Assembly: GCF_001425705.1 (NCBI RefSeq)
Contig: NZ_LMDC01000012.1
Span: forward strand, 787,294 to 851,293
Length of the DNA: 64,000 bases
Origin: Pelomonas sp. Root1217
GTDB lineage: Bacteria > Pseudomonadota > Gammaproteobacteria > Burkholderiales > Burkholderiaceae_C
Direction of reading: 5' to 3'
A program made the translations under genes and the position numbers. The notes beneath the pieces were generated by a model, which saw nothing but the letters and a program-made list of their open reading frames with translations, ran no database searches and was not told where the DNA came from. Shown one piece after another: positions 37,667 through 48,612 of this stretch; position 1 is the first letter of the stretch, and each line of letters opens with the position of its first letter.

Positions 37667-38559
37667 GGCCGGGCCTCCCGGCTGTGCATGACGGTGGCGA
37701 CGAAGACTTCCTCCAGGCTCATGCGGTGCACTTCCTGGACCGGTGAGCCGAGGCGGGCGAGGAAGTCGTCGCTGAAGCCGTCGACGGTCAGCGTGACGTT
37801 GGGGCCGTCGACGTCGCGATGGACGATTTCCGGCAGCCGCCAGTCGGGCAGGCCTTCCGTTGCGAGCTTGGGCAGGCGCAGCCGCAGCGTGCGCCAGCGT
37901 TCGATGAAGTCGTCCTTATTGTCTGAGGCCACGACGCGTCCGCGGTCGATGAAGGTGATGCGGTCAGAGATGCGCTCCACGTCGACGGTGTTGTGCGACG
38001 AGAACAGGATGGAGCGGCTGTCGTCGCGCAGCACGTCCATGAACTCGGTCAGCAGTTCCTGGCGGGCCACCGGGTCCATGCCCGACGTGGGCTCGTCCAG
38101 CACCAGCAGGCGCGGGCGGCGGGCCAGGGCCAGCAGCAGCAGGGCCTTGGCCTGCTCGCCGGTGGACAGGTGCCTGGCCGTCTGCCCGGCATGCAGGCCG
38201 AAGCGCTTCAGCAGCGTGGCGGCATAGGCCGCATCCCAGCCGGGATAGAGGGCCGCGACGAAGTCCATATGCCAGGCCAGCGTGGCTTGCGGCAGCAGCT
38301 TCATGTCGTCGCTGACGAAGCCGACGTCGGCCTTGGCCACCGCCTGCTGGCTTGGCATGTCGTGGCCCAGCAGGCGGATGCAGCCGGCGTCCGGCGTCAG
38401 CAGGCCCATCAGCAGCCGAATGGTGGTGCTCTTGCCGGCGCCGTTGGGGCCGACGAGGCCCATGATCTGGCCCTGCTCGAGATCCAGGGACACGTCTTCC
38501 AGCGTGAAGAAGCGGAACGCCTTGCGCACGCCGGTCATCTCTATCGCCTTGGCGCTCAT
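37663..38559 (-). CDS. ABC transporter ATP-binding protein (YtrB-like)
   Basis: This 298-aa ATPase has Walker A GPNGAGKSTT, a Q-loop region followed by DDMKLLPQATLAWHMDF, signature LSTGEQ in place of LSGGQ, Walker B LLVLDEPTSGMD and switch His in SSHNTVDVERISD. The C-terminal 80 residues form an extra domain. It is the second gene of the operon and overlaps the GntR stop (ATGA 38556-38559). The pattern GntR plus this ATPase type resembles the YtrA-YtrB unit, which in Bacillus reacts to cell-wall antibiotics. Confidence 0.9.
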   Translation of the reverse strand: MSAKAIEMTGVRKAFRFFTLEDVSLDLEQGQIMGLVGPNGAGKSTTIRLLMGLLTPDAGCIRLLGHDMPSQQAVAKADVGFVSDDMKLLPQATLAWHMDFVAALYPGWDAAYAATLLKRFGLHAGQTARHLSTGEQAKALLLLALARRPRLLVLDEPTSGMDPVARQELLTEFMDVLRDDSRSILFSSHNTVDVERISDRITFIDRGRVVASDNKDDFIERWRTLRLRLPKLATEGLPDWRLPEIVHRDVDGPNVTLTVDGFSDDFLARLGSPVQEVHRMSLEEVFVATVMHSREARP

Positions 38560-38945
38560 GCTTCGGGCTCCTGGTTGTTCAGCGCGCTGCGCAGTCGTTC
38601 GATCAGTTCGGGCTCGGGCATGGCGAGCGACCGGGCGATCTCGCTGGCGGCGGCGAGGTGGGTGTCGAGCTGGGCCAGGCGCATGTCCTTGGCCAGGCCC
38701 TGCGCATCGGCCACGAAGGAGCCCTTGCCATGGCGGGTGACGATGACGCCCTCGGACTCCAGGTCCAGGTAGGCGCGCTTGACGGTGATGACGCTGACCC
38801 GCAGGTCCGCCGCCAACGCGCGGATGGACGGCAGCTCCTGCCCGACGGGCCAATCCCCGGCGGCGACGCGCTGGCGGATCTGCTCCACGATCTGGAGGTA
38901 CATGGGCCTCGCGTCGGTCTGCGAGATGAAGAGGCTGCTGTGCAT
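38556..38945 (-). CDS. GntR-family regulator, YtrA subfamily
   Basis: The 129-aa protein has the GntR winged helix (ARPMYLQIVEQIRQRVAAGDWPVGQELPSIRALAADLRVSVITVKRAYLDLESEGVI) and only a short C-terminal helical part, as in the YtrA subfamily. It should repress its own operon. The start MHSSLFISQTDARP is the family-like one; there is no ribosome site in front of it, since the promoter -10 ends 13 bases before the ATG. An upstream in-frame ATG would lie inside the promoter. Confidence 0.9.
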   Translation of the reverse strand: MHSSLFISQTDARPMYLQIVEQIRQRVAAGDWPVGQELPSIRALAADLRVSVITVKRAYLDLESEGVIVTRHGKGSFVADAQGLAKDMRLAQLDTHLAAASEIARSLAMPEPELIERLRSALNNQEPEA

Positions 38946-38987
38946 ATTGTGTATACACAGAATATATGCACAGTCGAGCGGATGCAA
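38943..38987 (-). promoter_or_regulatory. promoter and operator of the GntR/ABC operon, leaderless layout
   Basis: Read on the minus strand, TTGCAT (38987-38982), a 17-bp spacer and TATTCT (38964-38959) make a good sigma-70 promoter. The perfect palindrome TGTGTATACACA (38948-38959) covers the expected transcription start, and the ATG of the gntR gene follows at 38945. The transcript would begin about 6 bases before the ATG. A looser outer pair TGCATAT/ATATGCA (38941-38970) surrounds it. Confidence 0.65.
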
Positions 38988-39004
38988 GCGGCGAAACGAA
39001 AAGA

Positions 39005-39020
39005 GCGGCCCACGGGCCGC
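39005..39020 (-). terminator. rho-independent terminator of the HD-GYP-like gene
   Basis: Read on the minus strand, GCGGCCC and GGGCCGC form a perfect 7-bp stem with a 2-base centre, followed by TCTTTTCG. It lies 28 bases beyond the stop at 39048. The operon promoter of the divergent gene is just beyond it. Confidence 0.65.
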
Positions 39021-39047
39021 CCTTGCCGGTCGAAATCGACGGCTCGT

Positions 39048-40250
39048 CTAGAGCTTCAGCAGTGCTTCCAGGTTCACGCGCAGCTTGAATTCCGCCGGCG
39101 CGAGGCTGGCCGTGATGGCTTGCGCCACCAGCCGCGTGTCGCGCGGCACCGGGTTGCTCAGCGGGCTGCCGCTCTTGCCGATCAGCGCAGCCACGAGGGG
39201 CTCGTTGGCGCTGAAGCCGCGCTTGAACACGATGCCCACCTCGCCATTGGCCAAGCGCACGATGCTGCCGGGCGGGTAGAGGCCCACGGTCTTGATCAGC
39301 GCCGCGCCGGCTTCGTCAGGCTGGCCGAGTTCGTCGAGGAAGACGGCCCGGGCGGCCGCGGCGCCGCTCATCGCCGTGCGGCTGCGGCGCGGAGACAGTC
39401 GGGCGCCGAACAGGTCGATGCGGCGCAGCAGCCGGGCCAACTTCTCGCCGTCGCTGCGGCCGGCCAGCGGGCCGGGGCCGGCCTCGTGGTGCAGCCGTAC
39501 TGCCGTCAGCCAGACGAGGTCGGTGATGCCAACCTGGGCCAGGCGCTGCGCCGCGCGGTCCCCGTGGGCAGCCAGGGCCTGCCGCTGAGCGGGCGTGGCG
39601 GCGTCGAGTTGGTTGGCCAGGCGGTCGTGGGCCGGGCCGGCGCCGTAGTTCATCGTCAACGCGGCGCCTTGCAGCGCGCTGCGCAATTCGGGCGCCAGCT
39701 GCATCTGCTGGGCGACCAGGTCGCACAGCAGCAGCGTCAGCAGCGCATGTCGGGCGCTGTAGTCGCCGAATTCCTGGCTGCTCTCGAAGATCAGCAGCAT
39801 CAGGGTTGCGTCAGGGTGGGCGTGCAGGCGTTTCAGTGCGGTGTCGCGCAGCGCCCCCAGCCGGGCGGTGAAATCAACCGGATCGGCCTCGCGCAACAGG
39901 GTGTGGGTGTGCAGCAGCAGGTTGGACCAGGTCTCGCGCGGGCCAAGTTCGACCTTGGTCGGTACCAGGGTGTCGAGCCGGAAACTGCCGTCGGCCTTGG
40001 CGATGTCGGACAGCGACACGTCCTGCATGACCATCGTGTCCAGCCGGTGGGCCAGCGCGCGCTGGTACTCCATCGTGTCCGACGAGTTCACCCAGGCGCC
40101 GCCATCGACGAGGCTGCGCACCAGCGGCGAGTCGCGCAACACCTGGCCGCGCGCGAACAGCAGCTTGCCGTTGGCGTCGAACAGGTCGTAGGGCAGGGTC
40201 ATGCCCAGCCGCAGCGTGCGGGTCGGTAGGGGGATGAGGTCGGAGGCCAT
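39048..40250 (-). CDS. HD-GYP-like protein with degenerate catalytic residues
   Basis: The 400-aa protein has an N-terminal segment typical of HD-GYP phosphodiesterases (LRLGMTLPYDLFDANGKLLFARGQVL, ending about 70) and a helical HD-like domain. The metal and catalytic signatures are not preserved: there is no HD pair, HHEAGPGPL replaces HHExxDGxGYP, and YSARHALLTLL stands where the first His motif should be. The C-terminal part ends with PPGSIVRLANGEVGIVFKRG, as in HD-GYP proteins. It may bind cyclic di-GMP or be a structural relative without hydrolysis. The start could also be the ATG four codons earlier. Confidence 0.68.
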   Translation of the reverse strand: MASDLIPLPTRTLRLGMTLPYDLFDANGKLLFARGQVLRDSPLVRSLVDGGAWVNSSDTMEYQRALAHRLDTMVMQDVSLSDIAKADGSFRLDTLVPTKVELGPRETWSNLLLHTHTLLREADPVDFTARLGALRDTALKRLHAHPDATLMLLIFESSQEFGDYSARHALLTLLLCDLVAQQMQLAPELRSALQGAALTMNYGAGPAHDRLANQLDAATPAQRQALAAHGDRAAQRLAQVGITDLVWLTAVRLHHEAGPGPLAGRSDGEKLARLLRRIDLFGARLSPRRSRTAMSGAAAARAVFLDELGQPDEAGAALIKTVGLYPPGSIVRLANGEVGIVFKRGFSANEPLVAALIGKSGSPLSNPVPRDTRLVAQAITASLAPAEFKLRVNLEALLKL

Positions 40251-40335
40251 GGATTGAGGCATTCTCAACGGCCTTCGGCTTGCGCAAGGCAATCTTGAGC
40301 GTTGGCGAAGGGGTGGCTGCGTAGAATTCCCGGCC

Positions 40336-40398
40336 ATCCGAGGAGCGCTGCGACGGGTTTCTTGCCTGCCAGGCTCGGATTTGTTGAAACGGCGCTCA
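40336..40398 (+). ncRNA. SAH (S-adenosylhomocysteine) riboswitch upstream of metH2
   Basis: ATCCGAG (40336-40342) pairs perfectly with CTCGGAT (40374-40380) as P1. Inside are GAGCGCTGC and GCCAGG in the order of the SAH riboswitch consensus, and GGCGCTCA (40391-40398) downstream supplies the pseudoknot strand to the GAGCGC loop. The known class senses SAH and switches on recycling genes; here the target is the second methionine synthase gene, starting 25 bases later. A TAGAAT -10 box is at 40322-40327. Confidence 0.88.
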
Positions 40399-40423
40399 TC
40401 GATCCTCTGCCTGAGCCTCATCG

Positions 40424-43117
<2,694 letters not shown>

Positions 43118-43210
43118 GTCGACACCCGGACCTTGAAGCGGTTTCGTCCTACAGGGCGGGCCGCCGGGGCGCGGCATCCTGCGGGTCATACCAACCACAT
43201 CGGAGGCCCC

Positions 43211-43798
43211 ATGTCGACCCCCATGAATTCCGTCAAGTCCACGCAGATCGTCGCCGGCGTCGCCGTCGTGCTGGCGCTGCTCGGTGGCGCCTATGCCGTG
43301 GGTCGGTCGCAGACGGTCACCAGTGAGCCGATTGCCGCGACGACACAGCAGCAGACCACCGCCGCGCCACAGCGCCTGGCCAGTGCCGACCCGGTACGCC
43401 AGGCCCAGGCCCAGCCCCAGCCCCAGCCAGCCCCTGCGGTTGAAACCCAGGCCCCGCCGGCGCTGTGCGACAGCTGCGGCCGCGTGACCGACGTGCATAC
43501 CGAGGCGCGCCGTGGCAAGGGCAGCGGCGTCGGTGCCGTGGGCGGCGCCGTCGTCGGCGGCCTGCTGGGCAATATGGTGGGCGGCGGCAACGGCAAGAAG
43601 CTCGCCACCGTGGCAGGTGCCGTGGGTGGCGGTTATGCCGGCAACGAAATCGAGAAGAACCAGAAGAGCTACAACGTCTGGATCGTGCAGGTGCGCGAGC
43701 GCGATGGCCGCCTGCGCCGTTTCGAGCGCAGCACCGACCCGGGCCTGCGCGTCGGCGATGAGGTCAGGCTGACTGAGAACGGCTTCGTGCGCGCCTGA
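43211..43798 (+). CDS. glycine-zipper 2TM protein, paralogue 1
   Basis: The 195-aa protein has an N-terminal membrane anchor (IVAGVAVVLALLGGAYAVG), a Gln/Pro/Ala linker, a CDSCGRV pair and then a glycine-zipper segment (GAVGGAVVGGLLGNMVGGGNGKKLATVAGAVGGGYAGNEIEKN). A small beta domain closes it (WIVQVRERDGRLRRFE). Such proteins are SlyB/OsmB-like envelope components. The gene behind it is a paralogue with the same core, so they arose by tandem duplication. Confidence 0.82.
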   Translation: MSTPMNSVKSTQIVAGVAVVLALLGGAYAVGRSQTVTSEPIAATTQQQTTAAPQRLASADPVRQAQAQPQPQPAPAVETQAPPALCDSCGRVTDVHTEARRGKGSGVGAVGGAVVGGLLGNMVGGGNGKKLATVAGAVGGGYAGNEIEKNQKSYNVWIVQVRERDGRLRRFERSTDPGLRVGDEVRLTENGFVRA

Positions 43799-43842
43799 CG
43801 CGACGCGACGCCTGGGCAGGGCGGGTTCCAAGGAGTGATGCG

Positions 43843-44292
43843 ATGAAGTTGCTGATTGCCACCGCGGCCCTTGCGGCCACCCTGTCCACCGCCGTGCGTG
43901 CCGAAGACAACCCGGCACCGGTGCTGTCCATCCCGACACAGGCCCAGCGCAACGCGCTCTGTGACGGCTGCTTGTGGGTGCAGGAAATCCACAGCGAGAC
44001 CCGCAAGGGCAAGGGCAGCGGCCTGGGTGTCGTCGGTGGTGCCGTCATTGGCGGCCTGCTGGGCAACCAGGTGGGCGGCGGAGCCGGCAAGAAGCTCGCG
44101 ACCGTCGGTGGGGCTGCGGCCGGCGGCTATGCCGGCAACGAGGTCGAGAAGAACGCCAAGAAGTCCACCGTCTGGGTTGCGCAGGTCGTCGACCGCCACG
44201 GCCGGATGCGCAGCGTCGAACTCGGCGCCGATCCCATGCTGAGGGCCGGCGACATCGTGCGCGAACGGGACGGCCAGCTCGTCAGGGCCTGA
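43843..44292 (+). CDS. glycine-zipper 2TM protein, paralogue 2
   Basis: The 149-aa protein has a cleavable-type signal peptide (MKLLIATAALAATLSTAVRA), a CDGCLWVQEI motif like the CDSCGRV of its neighbour and the same zipper (VVGGAVIGGLLGNQVGGGAGKKLATVGGAAAGGYAGNEVEKN). It differs by having an exported rather than anchored N-terminus. AAGGAG lies 6-7 bases before the ATG. The 44-base gap suggests co-transcription with paralogue 1. Confidence 0.82.
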   Translation: MKLLIATAALAATLSTAVRAEDNPAPVLSIPTQAQRNALCDGCLWVQEIHSETRKGKGSGLGVVGGAVIGGLLGNQVGGGAGKKLATVGGAAAGGYAGNEVEKNAKKSTVWVAQVVDRHGRMRSVELGADPMLRAGDIVRERDGQLVRA

Positions 44293-44301
44293 CGAGGCCT
44301 G

Positions 44302-46647
44302 TTACGACGCGTGCAACCGGTATTGGTTGCGCCCCGCGCCCTTGGCGAGATACAGCGCCTGGTCGGCCCGGCCGAGCAGTTCCTCGCCGCCGAGTTCATC
44401 GCGTGGGTGAACTGCGATACCGATGCTTGTCGCGATCGACAGTTCGCCGACCGATGTCGCAAACGGCCGGTTGATGGCCGTGATGATCTTGCCGGCCACG
44501 ATCTCGGCTTCGCTGGCTGCGTGCAGGCCTTCCAGCACGACGATGAATTCATCGCCCGCCAGTCGGCCGACAAAGTCGGTGCCTCTGACCAGTTGCTGCA
44601 GCCGCCGCGCAAACTCGCACAGCACCTCGTCGCCGACACCGTGGCCATAGCTGTCGTTGATGAGCTTGAACCGGTCGATGTCGAGAAACAGCAGCGCCGA
44701 CAAGCTCTGCGCCCGGTGGGCCCGCTTGATCACTGCGGCCAGCTGCTCGTTGAAGCTGTAGCGGTTGGGCAGCCCGGTGAGGGCGTCGGTGCGGGCCAGC
44801 TCGGCAAGCTGGCGCTCGAGCTGCCGGCGTTCGGTCACGTCCGTGCTGAGCGCATACAGACCGCGAATTGATCCATCCTCGGCGACGTCGGGCAGGTAGA
44901 GGTTGTGCAGCGAGCGGGCCGCCCCGGCCGCCACGGATTCGACATGGAACTCGACACGCTCGCCGCCAAGCGCCCGCGCCAGGTGCTCGCGGCGCTGTTC
45001 GTACAGCGCCGCCGGCACGGCCTCCGCCACGGTCTTGCCGACGGTGGTGCGGTGATCCAAGCCCGTCCACTTGCTGAAGGTCTCGTTCAGGAACAGCAGG
45101 CGCTGGTCCTTGTCGATATAGGAAATCATCACCGGCAGGTTGTCGGCGATGTCACGCAACCGTTTCTCGCTTTCGGCCAGCTTGGCCTCGGCCTGGCGCC
45201 GCTCCGTGATGTCGAAGGAGACAGAGTAAAAGCCCTGGACCTGGCCGGCCGCATCGATGTCGGGCACATAGCGCTGCGCGAAGTACAGGGTGCCATCGCC
45301 ATGGGTCACGAAGGACTCGAACTGGCGGGCCTGCCCCTGCATCACGGCGTCGATATGGGGCTTGGCGATCTCCCACACCGCGTCTCCGCGGATCTCGCGG
45401 AAGGTCTGGCCCAGCAGCTCGGAGATGGGGCGGCGCAGCACGCGCTCGGCGGCCAGGTTGCCAAAGTCAGCGCGCAGGTCCTGGTCGAAGTGCGAGACCA
45501 CGACGGGGATGTTGTCCGTGATGGCCTTCAGCCGAAGTTCCGAAGCCTGGACGGCCAGCTCGGCAGCCTTGCGCTCCGTGATGTCCATCGACACCGAATA
45601 GAAGCCCACCACCGTGTAGAGCGCGTCGCGCCTCGGTACGTAGCGTTGGTGGAAATGCCGCTGCGCCCCATGCAGTGACTGCGTGCTGTCGAACTCGACG
45701 GACTGCCCCCGCAGCACCGCGTCAATGAAGGGTCGCACCTGCCGCTCGCCGTCCTCGCCGCGCACGTCGCTGACATGCTTGCCGAGGAGCGCTTCGGCCG
45801 GCACGCCGTAGACCCGCCCGGCCGTTGCATTGGCGAACACGATGCGAGCGTCGGCATCGAACTCGGTGATGAGCACGGGGACGTTGTCCGCAAGGGCGCG
45901 CATGCGTTGTTCGGCCTCACGCAGCTCGCCCGTGCGGCGTTGCAGCGCGATGGTCATGGCGTCAAAGCGGCGCTTGAGGGTGCCGAGTTCGTCCTGGGCC
46001 GTGCTGCCGAACAACGGCACCTGCTCGCCGCGCTCGAGGGCCTCGGTGGCCTGCGTGAGCATGGCCAGCGGCCGCAGCACGCGGCGCACACCAACGCTGG
46101 CCAGCACGACCAGCAGCACGCTGAAGGCGACCACCGCCGCCATCGTGACCTGCTCGTGCACGTCCTCCGCGAGCCTGCGCGCGTCGCCGGCGTTGCGTGA
46201 CCAGCGGAAGGCCGCGTCTGCCATGGCTTGGGTGTCGCCGAGCAGCAGCTCGAACGCCTGGTCGTGGCGGCGGCGCTGGAAGTCGCTCGCCGGCGCAGCT
46301 GCCGTCTTCAGGGCGCGCTCAAAGAGAGTGGGTAGCCGGCCGGCCGCGTCCTTCAGCAACTCGACTTCGGCACGCGCTGATCCCTGTAGATCGGCGTCTG
46401 CCAGGTCACGCACGATGTTGGCGTGCCAGCTTTTCCATTCCGAGACCGAGAGCTCGTCGCGCTCCCGCTGGAACACATGGGTCACGCCGACCAGACCCGC
46501 CACGTCGCGCGCCACCTGCTGCGCCCGTTGCTGCTGGGCTTCCGCGCGACCTTCCAGCCGGGTGGCGGTCCACATCGCGACGATGGCCGACGTGCCCACC
46601 AGCGCGGCGACGGCCCCGGCGGCGATAAAAAGGGAGCGGATCTTCAT
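44302..46647 (-). CDS. membrane diguanylate cyclase with HAMP, three PAS and GGDEF domains
   Basis: The 781-aa protein has a membrane helix at about 7-28, a helical periplasmic domain to about 170, a second helix at about 172-195, HAMP (about 196-250), three PAS/PAC units (about 255-375, 380-500, 505-620) and a C-terminal GGDEF domain. The active loop is RLAGDEFIVVL; AGDEF is a known functional variant. It is the third gene after two periplasmic binding proteins, 11 bases beyond the second, so those proteins may deliver the periplasmic signal (inference). Confidence 0.9.
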   Translation of the reverse strand: MKIRSLFIAAGAVAALVGTSAIVAMWTATRLEGRAEAQQQRAQQVARDVAGLVGVTHVFQRERDELSVSEWKSWHANIVRDLADADLQGSARAEVELLKDAAGRLPTLFERALKTAAAPASDFQRRRHDQAFELLLGDTQAMADAAFRWSRNAGDARRLAEDVHEQVTMAAVVAFSVLLVVLASVGVRRVLRPLAMLTQATEALERGEQVPLFGSTAQDELGTLKRRFDAMTIALQRRTGELREAEQRMRALADNVPVLITEFDADARIVFANATAGRVYGVPAEALLGKHVSDVRGEDGERQVRPFIDAVLRGQSVEFDSTQSLHGAQRHFHQRYVPRRDALYTVVGFYSVSMDITERKAAELAVQASELRLKAITDNIPVVVSHFDQDLRADFGNLAAERVLRRPISELLGQTFREIRGDAVWEIAKPHIDAVMQGQARQFESFVTHGDGTLYFAQRYVPDIDAAGQVQGFYSVSFDITERRQAEAKLAESEKRLRDIADNLPVMISYIDKDQRLLFLNETFSKWTGLDHRTTVGKTVAEAVPAALYEQRREHLARALGGERVEFHVESVAAGAARSLHNLYLPDVAEDGSIRGLYALSTDVTERRQLERQLAELARTDALTGLPNRYSFNEQLAAVIKRAHRAQSLSALLFLDIDRFKLINDSYGHGVGDEVLCEFARRLQQLVRGTDFVGRLAGDEFIVVLEGLHAASEAEIVAGKIITAINRPFATSVGELSIATSIGIAVHPRDELGGEELLGRADQALYLAKGAGRNQYRLHAS

Positions 46648-46658
46648 GGTGGTGCAGG

Positions 46659-47633
46659 TCAGCGAGGCAGGCCGACGGCGTTGGGCAGCACGGCGCGCAG
46701 CGGCGCGGCGTCGACCAGCGTGCGGTAATCGGCAGGCTTTCTGCCGGCGGCATAGCCCTCCCGCACCGCCCAGTTCGCCTGCGACTGCAGCGTGCGCAGC
46801 AAGGCCTCGTCCAGGGACAGCTCGGCGTGGGTGCGCTGCATCGACCAGCGCGCAAAGCCGGGCTCGACGCCCAGCCGGTTCACGAAGATGGCCTCGGCCC
46901 GGCGTGGCTGGGCGTGGATGAATTCGTTGGCGCGGTGGATGGCTTTCAGGAAGCGCTCCAGGTCGGGCCGCCGCGCCTTCAGGACGCTCGTCTGGACCAC
47001 GAGGTTGAAGGTCTGCTTGTAGTCCCCGGATTCGCTCAGCACGACACCGTCCACGCGCGGGCTGTGCGCCGCCGCATAGGCAAAGGGCTGGAAGACGGCC
47101 ACCGCATCCACCTGGCCGGCGGCCATGGCGTCCAGCGCGCCCTCGGGCTGGATGGCGACCTGCAGGACGTTCTTGGGGTCGACGTCGTTGTTGAGCAGGA
47201 AGGTGTCCAGGAAGTATTGGGCCGAGGTGCCTTTGACGACGCCGACGCGCTTGCCGACGAGGTCGCGGGCGGCCTTGATGCCTGCGCTGCGGCGGGTGAC
47301 CAGTTCGACGTCGCTGGATGTGCTGGAGAAGGTCGCGATGACGGAGAAATCGGTGCGCTCGAAGGATTCGAAGGCGATGGCGGTGTCGGCAGCCGTGCCC
47401 AGGTCGGCCTGGCCTTCGGCCATCAGCTTCAGGCAGCGGCGGCCGCTGGGCGCCTCGATGGCCTTGACCGTCAGGCCTTCGGCCTCGAACAGCCCCTCGG
47501 ACAGGGCCACCAGCACCGGCAGCGAATGCGGCGACCGGGACACCGCCACGGTCAGCGGCGCCGCGGCCACGCTGCCTGCCAGCCCTGCAACCAGCAATGC
47601 CAGCAGGCGTCGTGTGTTCAAGGCGAACCTCAT
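46659..47633 (-). CDS. periplasmic substrate-binding protein (NMT1/PhnD-like), paralogue B
   Basis: The 324-aa protein has a signal peptide (MRFALNTRRLLALLVAGLAGSVAA) and a type II binding fold (VALSEGLFEAEGLTVKAIEAPSGRRC, VGKRVGVVKGTSAQYFLDTFLLNNDVDP, AAGQVDAVAVFQPFAYAA). Its start overlaps the stop of paralogue A (ATGA 47630-47633). No permease or ATPase follows; a diguanylate cyclase gene does. It therefore may act in signalling rather than import. Confidence 0.85.
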   Translation of the reverse strand: MRFALNTRRLLALLVAGLAGSVAAAPLTVAVSRSPHSLPVLVALSEGLFEAEGLTVKAIEAPSGRRCLKLMAEGQADLGTAADTAIAFESFERTDFSVIATFSSTSSDVELVTRRSAGIKAARDLVGKRVGVVKGTSAQYFLDTFLLNNDVDPKNVLQVAIQPEGALDAMAAGQVDAVAVFQPFAYAAAHSPRVDGVVLSESGDYKQTFNLVVQTSVLKARRPDLERFLKAIHRANEFIHAQPRRAEAIFVNRLGVEPGFARWSMQRTHAELSLDEALLRTLQSQANWAVREGYAAGRKPADYRTLVDAAPLRAVLPNAVGLPR

Positions 47634-48610
47634 CGTGTGAGCGTGACCGAGCCCGGAGCGAGTGACTGCAGCGGGCGGGCATCGATCAGCTGCTGCATGG
47701 AGGGGACCGGTTCCGTCGCCTTGCCGTCCTGGCCCAGTTGCCAGCGGATCTGGCTCAGCATCGTCGCCGGCAGCGAGGTATGCAGGGCGAGCCGGTAGTC
47801 CTGTTCGGCCATCAGGCGCTGCGCCACGGCGGCGCTGACCTTCAGGTTGGCCGCCAGGATGGCCTGGGCCTCGTTGGGCGATTCGGCAATGAAGCGCTGG
47901 GCCCGCAGCAGGGCGCGCAGGACCTTCTCGAAACGCGGCCGGTCCCGTTCGACGGCACGGGCCTGGGCGACGATGCAGAAGTGCTGGGTGTAGACATGGG
48001 CCGAAGGCAGGCGGACCGCATCGGCGCCAAGCCGCTCCTCGATGCGGGCTGCCTCCGGCTCCCACACGACCGCTGCGGCGGCCTTGCCTTGCTGCACGAG
48101 GTCGCCCAACGCGCCGGGCTCGGCGAAACCCAGCTTGACGCGGTCGGGGTCGATGCCCTGGTAGGTGAGCCACCGGTCCAGGAAGTATTCGGCCGAGGTG
48201 CCGGCCACGGTGGCGATGCGCTTGCCGGCCATGTCCCGGCTCTCACGCACGCCGGCGCGCCGGCTGGCGATGAGCTTGATCTGCGCAGTCGACTCGCCGA
48301 TGGACGCCAGGACGGTGACGGCCGGTGTCTGCGCAGCCGTCATCGCGACCGCAAATTCGGCGCTGGCGGCCAATTCGGCGGCTCCAGAGCGCAGCGCGGC
48401 CAGGCAGGCCTTGCCGCTGTTGCAGGGAATGCGCACGACGTCCAGTCCCTCGGCCTGGAACAGGCGCTGCTCGACGGCCACCAGCAGCGGCAGGGCGACC
48501 GGGCCGCTGGGCACGGCAATGCTGATCGTCGCGGCCTGCGACGGCACCGTGATCGCCGCCAGCAGCAGCGCGGTGGCCAGCCCGAGCGCCAGCCTGAGAC
48601 GGCGGCGCAC
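47630..48610 (-). CDS. periplasmic substrate-binding protein (NMT1/PhnD-like), paralogue A
   Basis: The 326-aa protein has a signal peptide (LRLALGLATALLLAAITVPSQA) and aligns throughout with the next gene product: LFQAEGLDVVRIPCNSGKACL and MAGKRIATVAGTSAEYFLDRWLTYQGIDPDRV correspond to the same places. The two clearly come from duplication but have diverged widely, so they probably bind different ligands. It begins 2 bases after the truncated comM, whose promoter may be lost or replaced by sequences at the island edge. Confidence 0.85.
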   Translation of the reverse strand: MRRRLRLALGLATALLLAAITVPSQAATISIAVPSGPVALPLLVAVEQRLFQAEGLDVVRIPCNSGKACLAALRSGAAELAASAEFAVAMTAAQTPAVTVLASIGESTAQIKLIASRRAGVRESRDMAGKRIATVAGTSAEYFLDRWLTYQGIDPDRVKLGFAEPGALGDLVQQGKAAAAVVWEPEAARIEERLGADAVRLPSAHVYTQHFCIVAQARAVERDRPRFEKVLRALLRAQRFIAESPNEAQAILAANLKVSAAVAQRLMAEQDYRLALHTSLPATMLSQIRWQLGQDGKATEPVPSMQQLIDARPLQSLAPGSVTLTR

Positions 48611-48612
48611 GG

